A stretch of DNA of 64,000 nt from Vibrio atlanticus (lineage in GTDB: Bacteria > Pseudomonadota > Gammaproteobacteria > Enterobacterales > Vibrionaceae), in the NCBI RefSeq assembly GCF_024347315.1, contig NZ_AP025461.1, positions 124,001 through 188,000 on the forward strand, written 5' to 3'. Position numbers and translations under genes: made by a program. Below the pieces are notes generated by a model. The model was not told the DNA's origin, ran no database searches, and was given only the letters and a program-made list of their open reading frames with translations. This document shows, piece after piece, positions 45,074 to 54,229 of this stretch (positions are counted from its first letter, which is position 1; each line of letters begins with the position of its first letter).

Positions 45074-46414
45074 TTAAAAACCAGATCGAGCCTCTGCACT
45101 TTTCTGAGGTGATTGAGCTTGTAGGAAAGGCAGTAGCAGCAAGCCAATAACCGCCGCACAAGTAGAGATGGTAATGAAGAACCCACTCCAACCATAAGTT
45201 TCTAGAACGAGCGCTAATGGATAACCCGAAAGTGCTGCACCCATGTAAGCAAACAAGCCAACAAAGCCTGTTGCTGCACCGGCCGAATCTTTGTGCGAAC
45301 ATTCGGCCGCCGCCATGCCAATAAGCATTTGAGGACCAAAAACAAAAAAGCCGACACAAAACAGCCCAGCCGCTTGAAACACAAAATTGGTTAAAGGCAT
45401 CAACCACAATGCAGAAACTGAAAGAAATATGCCGATGGCAAACAAAATATTCATCGGACCACGGTTGCCACCAAACAATCTATCCGATCCCCAGCCAGCA
45501 ACAAGTGAACCAACAAAACCGCCAATCTCGAACAGAGACAAAGCAGCATTGGCATTGATCAAACTGTAATGGTGTTCTTCGGTGAGATATAAATTACCCC
45601 AATCGTTGACGGCCGTTCTTACGATGTAAACCAACACATAACTAAAAGCGAGCAACCAAATGTACTTGTTACTAAATACGTAAGTTTTCAATATCTCTCG
45701 ATAACTTAACCCTTGCCCATGGCTCTCTTGCGCCAACTCTAGGTGGTCACTGCGCCACTTCCCTACCGTCGGGAGTCCCATGGTGGTGGGCTTGTCACGT
45801 AAGCGGCAGCAAACGATAAGACCGATAAATACACCAATCACCCCCGGCCAGATAAACCCAGCTCGCCAACTGAATTGCAGCGTTAGATAACCCACGAGAA
45901 TAGGAATTAGCGCCCCACCAACGTTGTGTGCTGTATTCCATATAGCCCAGCGAAAGCCTCTTTCGGAGCGAGAATACCAAGTCGTCAATAACTTGGAACA
46001 CGATGGCCAGCCCCAACCTTGGAACCACGCATTCAGTACCCACAGCGAGATGAAAGCCGCTAACGAACTCGAAAAGCCAAACGCGATGTTTATCAAACCA
46101 GTCGCGATTAGGCCAAGTCCCATGAAGTAGCGGGGGTTTGAACGGTCTGATATTGTTCCTGAGATAAATTTCGATAAGCCGTAAGAGAGATAAAAGAGCG
46201 TACCAATTAAGCCAATATCACCTTTATCTAAGCCAAGATCGGTGATCATTGCTGGCGCGGCATAATTGAAAGTTTTACGAGTGAAGTAAAAACCGGCATA
46301 ACCAACATACATTCCTATCATGATGTGGAGGCGCCAGTAGCGGTAACTCTGATTGACCTCATCATCACTTAGAGTATGACGATTTGACGTTGTTGAGCGC
46401 AGAAATCCAAACAT
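45074..46414 (-). CDS. uhpC: Hexose-phosphate sensor UhpC (MFS-type)
   Basis: About 446 residues, 12 membrane segments, organophosphate:phosphate antiporter family. It acts with UhpB as the membrane receptor for external glucose-6-phosphate. The N-terminal YRYWRLHIMIGMYVGYAGFYFTRK segment and RWAIWNTAHNVGGALIP are conserved in UhpC/UhpT. UhpC rather than a transporter is chosen because it directly follows uhpB. GTG 46426 overlaps the uhpB stop; ATG 46414 aligns better with known UhpC starts. Confidence 0.9.
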   Translation of the reverse strand: MFGFLRSTTSNRHTLSDDEVNQSYRYWRLHIMIGMYVGYAGFYFTRKTFNYAAPAMITDLGLDKGDIGLIGTLFYLSYGLSKFISGTISDRSNPRYFMGLGLIATGLINIAFGFSSSLAAFISLWVLNAWFQGWGWPSCSKLLTTWYSRSERGFRWAIWNTAHNVGGALIPILVGYLTLQFSWRAGFIWPGVIGVFIGLIVCCRLRDKPTTMGLPTVGKWRSDHLELAQESHGQGLSYREILKTYVFSNKYIWLLAFSYVLVYIVRTAVNDWGNLYLTEEHHYSLINANAALSLFEIGGFVGSLVAGWGSDRLFGGNRGPMNILFAIGIFLSVSALWLMPLTNFVFQAAGLFCVGFFVFGPQMLIGMAAAECSHKDSAGAATGFVGLFAYMGAALSGYPLALVLETYGWSGFFITISTCAAVIGLLLLPFLQAQSPQKSAEARSGF

Positions 46415-46422
46415 ACTCGTTC

Positions 46423-47919
46423 TCACACTTTAGGTAATGTAACGCTGATATTAGTGCCCGAAGAGGAACCATTAGCGTTGATTATCATCTTGCCACCGAG
46501 CGCCTGAACACGCTCTTGCATACCACGAACACCCATTCCTTTGAGAAGGTCTTGCGCTGTAAAACCAACGCCATTGTCTGAGATCCGAAGATAAGCCTGA
46601 TCATCTAGAATCAGTTCAATTCTGATTTCGCTCGCGTTGGCGTATTTAGAGGCATTGTTTAGAGATTCTTGGCACAGCCGGAAGATAGTGACCTTGAGCG
46701 TGTCACTCAAACACGAGTAATCACCTTGCCAATTTAACTGGATATCAACGCCGTGATCCGAAAACTCCATCTCTCGAATAAGCTGTTCCACGGAATCTTT
46801 TAGGTCAAGATCGTCCAACATCTTAGGTCTTAGTTTTGTAAGTAGGCGTTTGGTGGTGTCATAAACATTCAAAGACAATGACTCAATCGTCCCCGCACAG
46901 CGAACGCTCATCTCAGCCGCATCGACACGTTTAATAATGCTTGCCTGCGTACGAATTGCCGTGATGTTTTGGCCAATTTCATCATGCAGCTCACGCGCAA
47001 TATCACGACGAACCGACTCTTCAGCTGTTATTAGCTGGCGTGAAAGGTTTTGGTTTCTGGAAAGCTCGCTTCGCAATTTGGAGTTGAGATCTTTCTGCTT
47101 TTGAACCGCAAGGCCCAGCAATATACCGGTAATAGTTTGAGCCGATAGAGACAAGAGTAAGTCGGTAATTTCGAGTTTGGACGTTCCGCTATGAGCAGCA
47201 ATCAGCGCAACACTGTTTAACAGGGTCGCCAGTAAAGCGCCTTGCCATCCGTAACGTACGGCCAGCAAGATAATAGGGATCGCCATACAAAATGGGGCGA
47301 AGCGCCTTAGTTCATCAGGCAAGCTGGTTTGTATCAAAATACTGGCCACCAGCAACACACTGTATAAAGCGATGTGACGGATTTTGAACTCTACAACATT
47401 ATGGATTAAGTAAGAGCTCAGTGGCGCCCACTTATTTTGGAATAGATAGTTCCAGACCAGATAACACATAGGTACCAGCATCAATCCACCCGTGATACTC
47501 GCTAACCACACCATGTAAACGGCTGGAACATGAGAACCCACCACGGCAACGTTAATTAATGCGGTAACCATGATTAAGCTCGCCATCACTAACAAGTGAC
47601 GATTTTGATCACCATAGTAATAACGCTTGGCAAATAGAGTGGCAGGAATACTTAATCCACTGGCGACTAGTATGGTCAGCCATTGGGGTTCATCAAGCAA
47701 TAACGCTAACGCGATCGCAAGTCCCCACTCTGCAATATAGATAGCAGGCCAATAGTGAGTGCGAGTGTGCAGCGTCATTCCCAATCGAAGTGAGAATGGG
47801 AAAAGCAGAATGGCTAACTCAGGGTCATTAATAAAATAGAAGGCAATAACCCATAAACAAAACCATGCACAGCCAGCCATAAAAACCCCACATAGTGAAG
47901 TGGCTAGATAGGAGCGCAT
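46423..47919 (-). CDS. uhpB: Sensor histidine kinase UhpB
   Basis: A 498-residue membrane kinase. An N-terminal MASE1-type region with ~8 hydrophobic segments (~1-280) and a short coiled linker lead to a HisKA_3 dimerisation domain with His312 in RELHDEIGQN. A HATPase domain follows (EILRI-type loop here LRISDNGVGF, then GMGVRGMQERV). It phosphorylates UhpA when UhpC senses hexose phosphate. Start overlaps the uhpA stop in TAATG. Confidence 0.93.
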   Translation of the reverse strand: MRSYLATSLCGVFMAGCAWFCLWVIAFYFINDPELAILLFPFSLRLGMTLHTRTHYWPAIYIAEWGLAIALALLLDEPQWLTILVASGLSIPATLFAKRYYYGDQNRHLLVMASLIMVTALINVAVVGSHVPAVYMVWLASITGGLMLVPMCYLVWNYLFQNKWAPLSSYLIHNVVEFKIRHIALYSVLLVASILIQTSLPDELRRFAPFCMAIPIILLAVRYGWQGALLATLLNSVALIAAHSGTSKLEITDLLLSLSAQTITGILLGLAVQKQKDLNSKLRSELSRNQNLSRQLITAEESVRRDIARELHDEIGQNITAIRTQASIIKRVDAAEMSVRCAGTIESLSLNVYDTTKRLLTKLRPKMLDDLDLKDSVEQLIREMEFSDHGVDIQLNWQGDYSCLSDTLKVTIFRLCQESLNNASKYANASEIRIELILDDQAYLRISDNGVGFTAQDLLKGMGVRGMQERVQALGGKMIINANGSSSGTNISVTLPKV

Positions 47920-48527
47920 TAGTACTGATCTTGAGTGAACAATTTAGCTAACTCAACGTTGTTCTTAACATTGAGTTTGTCCATCGCATTGGCACGGTGT
48001 ACATGCACCGTTTTATGGCTAACCCCTAGCTCAACGGCGATAGATTTCACATCGAGCCCTGTTGCCAATAACTGACACACTTCGCTTTCTCGGCGGGTGA
48101 GTTGGTTTAAAGAGGCTTTATTCTTCATTGGTGTCGCAAGCTTTATAGCGATATCGGGCGTGAGATAACAGCCACCATTTGCACTCGTATGTACGGCTTG
48201 GATTAACTCATCTGGGCTACAGCGCTTACTGAGGTAGCCTTTAGCTCCTAACTCTAATGACTTCTCAACCATTGCCGGAGAGTCATGTACGCTCAGCATG
48301 ATACTGGCAATGCCTGATGGAATTTCTTCCAATAAGCTCAAGCCACTTTCATCCTGCATTGAAATATCCAAGATAACGACATCAGGGTGACAACTTGGCA
48401 ATCCGAGGCGCGCTTCTGCCGCAGAGTTAAATTCACCCACGACCGTAATATCAGTTTCAAGACTGAGTAATTGAGCAAAGCCCGAACGAACAATGACGTG
48501 GTCATCAACAAGCGCAACATTAATCAT
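47919..48527 (-). CDS. uhpA: Response regulator UhpA (NarL/LuxR type)
   Basis: 202 residues. The receiver domain has the phospho-acceptor Asp54 in [10 protein letters not shown] and Lys in GYLSKRCS. A LuxR-type HTH sits at ~137-200 ([28 protein letters not shown]). Length and Asp position equal those of E. coli UhpA. It activates uhpT, and, from the promoter comparison, probably manA. Confidence 0.94.
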   Translation of the reverse strand: MINVALVDDHVIVRSGFAQLLSLETDITVVGEFNSAAEARLGLPSCHPDVVILDISMQDESGLSLLEEIPSGIASIMLSVHDSPAMVEKSLELGAKGYLSKRCSPDELIQAVHTSANGGCYLTPDIAIKLATPMKNKASLNQLTRRESEVCQLLATGLDVKSIAVELGVSHKTVHVHRANAMDKLNVKNNVELAKLFTQDQY

Positions 48528-48555
48528 GATATTAACCAGAATTAAGAGTAAGAAA

Positions 48556-48585
48556 GAAAAATAGCCCCGACAGGAGCTATTTAAT
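48556..48585 (-). terminator. Terminator between uhpT and uhpA
   Basis: AAATAGCCCC / GGAGCTATTT hairpin; on the minus strand a run of T follows. It partly isolates uhpT from uhpABC. Confidence 0.7.
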
Positions 48586-48654
48586 ATTAAGTTTATTGAT
48601 AGAGATGATACTGAATCGAACTAGCGATTGGTATGATCTCACGTGCTTTAATCC

Positions 48655-48790
48655 GATAAAGTACGTGAGACTATCTACCCGAAACTGTGTTTGCGAAAAC
48701 AAGTACGCGAGACTGTCTACCCGAAACTCTATTTACGAGAGCAAGTCTGCGAAAACAAGTCTGCGAAAACAAGTCTGCAAAAAAAGCACA
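48655..48790. repeat. Degenerate tandem repeats between uhpA and uhpT
   Basis: Three near-perfect 14-bp units of ACAAGTCTGCGAAA at ~48739-48783. A longer, weaker ~50-bp unit (CTGTCTACCCGAAACT...GCGAAAACAAGTACG) occurs twice before them. No coding sense. Confidence 0.75.
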
Positions 48791-48799
48791 CCAGACTCG

Positions 48800-50194
48800 C
48801 TAGGCGTTTTGAGCCGCTAGGTGCATCTTCTTCGCGTGACGAATTTTCTTCTCTTCCGCAACCGCAACGAATAGCAATAACACAATACAAATGGCAGCAG
48901 AAGTATCGAGTGCTGCAAATGTCCCTTTCCAACCTGTTAAGCCGAAAATAGGCGTTCCGTCTGCAATCATGCCTAGGCCAAGTTTGGCAAAACTGTCACC
49001 AATTAAGTAAGCAAATGTGCCTTTCACGCCATCAGCCACACTGATTGCTTTCTTAGGAACAAAGCCTACCGCAGCAACACCAATCAACAGCTGAGGACCG
49101 AATACTAGGAAGCCAAGTACGAATAGTGATGCTAGGTACATGAACTCGCTCGTTGCATGCTGATAAAACTCTAGAGATACAATAATCAGTCCAAGCGATA
49201 CACAAGCAACTAAAGCACGACGTCCGTTAGCAAGGTCTGATAAATAACCCCACATTAATGTACCGACCAGAGCGCCAACTTCAAACAGAGTAAAGCCTGA
49301 AATAGCCGTTTCTTTTGATAGACCTAACTCTTGATATGCATAAACGGTAGACCATTGATCGATACCGATACGAACAATGTACAAAAAGATATTCGCGAAG
49401 CAGAGTAACCAGATCACTTTGTTTTTAAGGATATATTCAACAAAGATCTCTTTCTTAGTCATTTGATTTTCTTCAGCAATAGTATCTTCTTCGCTGATTT
49501 CTTCGTCAAACAACTCTTCAACTGTACCTAAACCGTATGCTTCTGGAGAGTCGTTACCAAAACGCATCCCAATAAAACCAACCACAATCGCGATGATCGA
49601 TGGGAACACGAACATACCAATTACGTTGCCATCAAAAAAGTAGTTAGCGCCAAACAGCGCTACACCAGCAGCACCTGCACCACCTACGTTGTGTGACATG
49701 TTCCAAAGACCTAAATACGACCCACGCTTATTACGAGGCGTCCATTTAGTAATAGTCGAATAACTTGAAGGACCACCGGTACTTTGAAAGAAACCACTCA
49801 ATGCGTAGAAGGCAACCATCATGAATAAGCTAGCGCTGCCTCCACCCAAGCTGAAGCTAAAGCCCAACATGGCAAGGCCAGATAGGATAAGCATGAATGG
49901 CAGGAACTGCTTGGTGTTTTTGCCATCCGCGTAGTAGGAAACAACCGTTTTACCAATACCATAAGTAATTGAGAAGCCAAGACCAATAAGACCTAGATCG
50001 GTCATTGATAATCCATAAGTAGAAATCATGTCGTTTTGCGCGACATTGAAGTTCTTACGGATTAAATACATGGTCAAATAGCCAATGAATACGACTAGGT
50101 ACGATTGTAGGAATGGTTTAAACCACATTTTTCTTCTAGTTTCGACCGGAAGATCCAGCGTCGGTTTTCTAACCTGATCTAGGAACTTTAACAT
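48800..50194 (-). CDS. uhpT: Hexose-6-phosphate:phosphate antiporter UhpT
   Basis: A 464-residue MFS antiporter, 12 membrane segments, importing glucose-6-phosphate and related sugar phosphates in exchange for phosphate. The [19 protein letters not shown] segment carries the conserved substrate-binding Arg; [22 protein letters not shown] follows. Start at ATG 50194 with AAGAGAG upstream; length equals E. coli UhpT (463). Unlike the E. coli order uhpABCT, uhpT here is the first gene, ahead of uhpABC. Confidence 0.92.
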   Translation of the reverse strand: MLKFLDQVRKPTLDLPVETRRKMWFKPFLQSYLVVFIGYLTMYLIRKNFNVAQNDMISTYGLSMTDLGLIGLGFSITYGIGKTVVSYYADGKNTKQFLPFMLILSGLAMLGFSFSLGGGSASLFMMVAFYALSGFFQSTGGPSSYSTITKWTPRNKRGSYLGLWNMSHNVGGAGAAGVALFGANYFFDGNVIGMFVFPSIIAIVVGFIGMRFGNDSPEAYGLGTVEELFDEEISEEDTIAEENQMTKKEIFVEYILKNKVIWLLCFANIFLYIVRIGIDQWSTVYAYQELGLSKETAISGFTLFEVGALVGTLMWGYLSDLANGRRALVACVSLGLIIVSLEFYQHATSEFMYLASLFVLGFLVFGPQLLIGVAAVGFVPKKAISVADGVKGTFAYLIGDSFAKLGLGMIADGTPIFGLTGWKGTFAALDTSAAICIVLLLFVAVAEEKKIRHAKKMHLAAQNA

Positions 50195-50305
50195 TGTGAA
50201 CTCTCTTATTATTGATGAGGTCTGCACGGAACATTACTGACCATGCACTCTTTGCAATTCGATGATGAAATAATAAGGAGTCTAAAAAGCGACCGCATGA
50301 GAGAG

Positions 50306-50374
50306 GGTCTTAGAATAACTAGGAAAAATTCTTAGTTCAGAATTGGGAGTCAAGAAAGCGTGAACAGCATCACT
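50306..50374 (-). promoter_or_regulatory. uhpT control region
   Basis: Plus-strand reading: GGTCTTAG (50306-50313), TAGGAAAAATTCTTAG (50320-50335), and a CRP-like CGTGA-N6-TCACT (50359-50374). Same order and spacing as upstream of manA. The rest of 50195-50560 holds no gene. Confidence 0.72.
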
Positions 50375-50560
50375 TTATTTAAAATGTGTTATGTCGTGAA
50401 GAGGTATTGGAAAGGTGTCGTTAGTTAAGGTATTTAATAGGTGCCCCAAGCAAACTAAACATCGATTGTATTGAGCAGTTGATTGAAGTCTAAAGTGGCT
50501 AATAAAAGCCACATTAGATTCGCTTTACGGTATCGTAACCTAAACGATAAATAATAGAGT

Positions 50561-53476
50561 TTAATTATTCTTAGACACATCCAACTTATTCAGCAACGAC
50601 GGAAAACCCCAACCGTTCTCGCCTTCGACCACAGGTTCTCCGGTCAAATACTCAAACAGCGTTGGAGCCAAAGAGCCATTAGCTTCGATTTTCAATTGCT
50701 GAGAGTTATCGCCAATTGGCGCTCCCCAGAATCCGATAAAGGCATCTTTCTCTAAGTAATCCTCACCAGCATGACGACCCGGCACCTTAGTGTTGTAACC
50801 AATTCCCGCTTTAGGGAACAAGTTAACCGTGCCAGCCCTATCTTCAAGGTAAATATTAGCCAGTTGATTCACTGAATCTGGTCGAGGTGTTGGTTGCGTC
50901 AATGAAGTCCACTCAGCACTGCTACACCACGTTGTCACATCCGCCTTAACCGCTCGGTTAAGGCACTTTTCTACTAATTGAGAATACTGTGCAAAATCAG
51001 CTTCGCTTGGTGATGCTAGGTATGGATTTAACCTTTGCGTATTGAGCAAAATAGGCGCTCGATTGTCTTCCAATGACTCATAGAAAAGCTTGTCACCTTC
51101 ACGTGTGATCAATTCATCGACCCGTTTTAAATCACGATTGCCAATCACACGAACAGCGCAACGTTGTTGATCACATGTGCTTTCTCTTACGACCATATAA
51201 TCAAGACTTTCAGGCAAGCGTTGCGCTATCTGATTAATGATGTCGATATTCTGACCATCTAGCGCTGCAATCGGAGACCACTGCGTGAGTTCTTGGTAAA
51301 CCGGTTGAACCTGCCACCCTTGAGTCGAATTAAAGAAGTCCATCATGAAGTTACCACCAGCAGTCGAGGCGACCACTACATCCAATTCTTTCGAGCTTGG
51401 GTAACTTAGAGCATTGGTAATTTTAGGCCCTTCACCCTCGTCTGAAGATATCTTCTTAACCATAACTGGATACGCTAGCTCTGCTTGTAAGCCTTCAAAT
51501 ACCTGCTTTTCGGGATTGAGCGCGTAGAACACCGGCGTTAAACCATGATCACCTGCCATGCCCCACAGCGTTTTATCGTAAACGCCGGCACTGCGATAGG
51601 TCGCTTCAATCTGGCGAATCCAATAGTCCAGTCGATTGAGCTCTCCAGTCGGCATCAGAATTTCGTCACTAAAAGGGCCGGTAAAGTGTGCGAAGTGATC
51701 CGGCCATGGGTTATAAACCAAGGTGTAGTCTGGCATCCCTTTTCCATCTAACTCGGCAAACTGAGTGATAGACTGTTTAACCAGAGCTCTCTTTGAAAAC
51801 TTAGTGAAAAAATCAAAGCCAGATATAGACTGATACGCTTCAATATCTTCAATCAAGGCTTGACGCTTTTCTTGCAAAACCACTTCGACTTCTGAACGTT
51901 CTTGAAGCTCTTTCACGCAACGTTTCTCACCATAATCACGCAGTGACTCACCCAAACCTAGGTTTACTAACCCATCGTAAGTGGTGTGAGCATTCCAATC
52001 ATATTGAGCGTTGCAGTTCAGCGTTTTAAGGTAATCAAGGCGGTCAAACATGGTTTGAACCTTGTTGTCTGCCATCAACACATCTAACTGCAGGGCATCA
52101 TTACCAAAGAAGTAATACGCTCGGTCGATCTCTCGGTCGACAAAGTGGAAATTAGGGATGCCCGTACCACCGTTACCAGACACTTTTGCGCCCGTTTTAA
52201 TGATCGGTAGATTGCGTACGCTGATTGTGGGAGTTGAAGAAATACCCACTCGGCTAATATTGTCTCGATGCTCTTGATAGAGATTTTTGAAGAACGGAAG
52301 ATAATTCGGATCACGGTAGGTTTGTTCAGACAGAACTTCCATGAACCGCACCTGTTGTTGGTGTTCAGGCTCAATCACCGTTTCTAGCTGAGGTTTGTAT
52401 TGCGCTCGGTTTTTATGATTTTGGTAAGCAACTGAGATGAAAGGCGCATTCTCATCGACCAAACCTTCGATCAATCCTTGCTGTAAACCATCGACAGTCA
52501 CTTGGACCGCAAAACGTTTTTGCTGTTGGGATTCTAAGAATTGAATGAGCGCATCAGGCTGGTCACTGAACGCTTGTTGCATCCAATCATCGAGCGCTTC
52601 TGCACGCTCTTCTTTAAACACAAATTGTCGATAAGCTTTAAGCAAGTTTAAGCGCACAAAATCAATGAGAGTGATGGTAAGAGCTTGTGCTTTGTTATTC
52701 GGCTTCTCAGCGTTTTCTGGTTTGCCATCTTCTGCAATCGCCAGCATTGCAGACTTCATATCGCCGTCATCCATTCCCAATGCCGCTTTACCGATCAAAT
52801 CAACGATGATCGGTTGAATCTGAGCGATGATCGCTAGATCTTCAGGGCTATTGGTTAAGTATGTGTAATTCGCAGGGAGCGTGTCCATATCCTGCCAGAC
52901 ACCAATTTCGAATAACGCATCGTAAATAACCACCATGTTGGCAATGAACTGTTCATCGATACGAATACCTTCATGATGTCCCGTTGCTTCAGTCGAGGTA
53001 TCTGGCTCGTGATGCTCTGAGGTTGGCTTATCTCCAACATGATAGAGGCTATGTTCAAAGCCCTTTAGCGCCTGCTTATCATAAACCGTCGACAAGTAAG
53101 ATTTGAACACATCTTCACTGCCCAAGCCTGAATAGCGGTCGTAATAACTATAGAGAAAATAACCCAAAGGAATTGAGTACGTCGGATTGGATAACTGAGC
53201 AACGACTCGAGCTTTGGTTTTGACATCTAAAGGGAGAGCGAGAATGTACGCATCTAATGTAACGCCACCAATGGTGAAAAGAGCTGCATCACGAGTGAGT
53301 TTAGCAGAATAACTTAGGCTTGAAAGCACCTGATTTTTCAACACTTCACTGGAGCTAAACACGCCACCAATGACGGGCGTTGTTGATATATCAGCGGCAC
53401 TCGGAGCTGATGCAAGCGCCAACGATAAGGCACTGAATAAACTGGCGTAACTGCGAACGTGAGAATAAGAGCTCAT
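50561..53476 (-). CDS. Exported alkaline-phosphatase-superfamily protein
   Basis: About 971 residues with a signal peptide (~1-28, ...LALASAPSAA|D). A large helical N-terminal part has no recognised domain. From ~residue 430 the sequence fits the type I phosphodiesterase/alkaline phosphatase superfamily. GNGGTGIPN is a candidate nucleophile Thr region, NPWPDHFAHF and AGDHGLTP carry metal-binding Asp/His, and PGRHAGEDYLEKDAFIGFWG holds a late metal His. Likely periplasmic or surface hydrolase of phosphate esters; substrate unknown. Roughly twice the usual length. Its position upstream of uhpT suggests, without proof, a link to phosphorylated sugars. AAAGGA lies before the ATG. Confidence 0.75.
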   Translation of the reverse strand: MSSYSHVRSYASLFSALSLALASAPSAADISTTPVIGGVFSSSEVLKNQVLSSLSYSAKLTRDAALFTIGGVTLDAYILALPLDVKTKARVVAQLSNPTYSIPLGYFLYSYYDRYSGLGSEDVFKSYLSTVYDKQALKGFEHSLYHVGDKPTSEHHEPDTSTEATGHHEGIRIDEQFIANMVVIYDALFEIGVWQDMDTLPANYTYLTNSPEDLAIIAQIQPIIVDLIGKAALGMDDGDMKSAMLAIAEDGKPENAEKPNNKAQALTITLIDFVRLNLLKAYRQFVFKEERAEALDDWMQQAFSDQPDALIQFLESQQQKRFAVQVTVDGLQQGLIEGLVDENAPFISVAYQNHKNRAQYKPQLETVIEPEHQQQVRFMEVLSEQTYRDPNYLPFFKNLYQEHRDNISRVGISSTPTISVRNLPIIKTGAKVSGNGGTGIPNFHFVDREIDRAYYFFGNDALQLDVLMADNKVQTMFDRLDYLKTLNCNAQYDWNAHTTYDGLVNLGLGESLRDYGEKRCVKELQERSEVEVVLQEKRQALIEDIEAYQSISGFDFFTKFSKRALVKQSITQFAELDGKGMPDYTLVYNPWPDHFAHFTGPFSDEILMPTGELNRLDYWIRQIEATYRSAGVYDKTLWGMAGDHGLTPVFYALNPEKQVFEGLQAELAYPVMVKKISSDEGEGPKITNALSYPSSKELDVVVASTAGGNFMMDFFNSTQGWQVQPVYQELTQWSPIAALDGQNIDIINQIAQRLPESLDYMVVRESTCDQQRCAVRVIGNRDLKRVDELITREGDKLFYESLEDNRAPILLNTQRLNPYLASPSEADFAQYSQLVEKCLNRAVKADVTTWCSSAEWTSLTQPTPRPDSVNQLANIYLEDRAGTVNLFPKAGIGYNTKVPGRHAGEDYLEKDAFIGFWGAPIGDNSQQLKIEANGSLAPTLFEYLTGEPVVEGENGWGFPSLLNKLDVSKNN

Positions 53477-53589
53477 CAAATTTCCTTTAGATCAACACAC
53501 TTCTATAAATGCAGCGTATTGTTTCAGTTTGCATTTATTAGTCAACCTATGAAAACGTTTGTTTTCTGATTCGAAGAGCTCGAATACTC

Positions 53590-53928
53590 TTACAATCGCT
53601 TACCGCTACCGTCTTCCCACATCACTTCGCATTCGTCTTTAATGGCCGCTTTCAATAGTTCAACTAACGGGAAAGCTCGGCTACCGATATTAACAGGCGC
53701 TTCAACAACCGCTTCTTCACTGTCATCACCGGTATTTTCTTGTTCTACCTGCTTGCTCTGCTCAACGGCGATCGCAGCACGCAAATTGTTTAACGCTTGA
53801 GAAACCTCTGAAGCATCAATTGCTCCGGGGATAGTGCCACTATGTCCAAGCATCTTAATGAACTGAAGACCGACTTCACCAAACATCGTGACGCTAGCAT
53901 GAGCTTTGCAACTAAAGGTAATTAACAT
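53590..53928 (-). CDS. DUF1840 protein
   Basis: A 112-residue cytoplasmic protein: MLITFSCKAHASVTMFGEVG start, then KMLGHSGTIPGAI, and a C-terminal FPLVELLKAAIKDECEVMWE segment, all typical of DUF1840. An acidic low-complexity linker sits at ~60-75. Function unknown. GAGGCT precedes the ATG. Confidence 0.85.
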   Translation of the reverse strand: MLITFSCKAHASVTMFGEVGLQFIKMLGHSGTIPGAIDASEVSQALNNLRAAIAVEQSKQVEQENTGDDSEEAVVEAPVNIGSRAFPLVELLKAAIKDECEVMWEDGSGKRL

Positions 53929-54229
53929 TATGAGCCTCTATCAAATTTAGGTATCTATAAACATTAGCTATCTACAAACTATGTTGAGTAACGTATTGGA
54001 AAGCAAGTAGATAATAGCCAAGTAACTTCCTGTAACTAGAACCTTGATTGTTTCACTCTCGGATACATCCGCACCGTTAGTGACGCGCATCACTATTTAT
54101 TGTGAGTCACTCATCATTTAAATATGAAACCTTGATAGTAGTCACACTAAAAAGGTCACTAACACTCTGCTATGACTTTTATTTCATCTACTATTAACAT
54201 CAATTATCAAAATCTTTGGCACAAATCAC
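53929..54229. other. Divergent gap, no gene seen
   Basis: About 300 bp of AT-rich sequence between DUF1840 and the GGDEF gene. No repeat, dyad or RNA signal that I can support. Confidence 0.4.

Noticed and set aside
44880..45407. 175-codon frame antiparallel-phase to uhpC
   Set aside because: Overlaps uhpC in another phase and has Cys/Trp-rich, non-protein-like composition.
48655..48790. Possible CRISPR array
   Set aside because: Units are 14 bp, contiguous with no unique spacers, and there are no cas genes.
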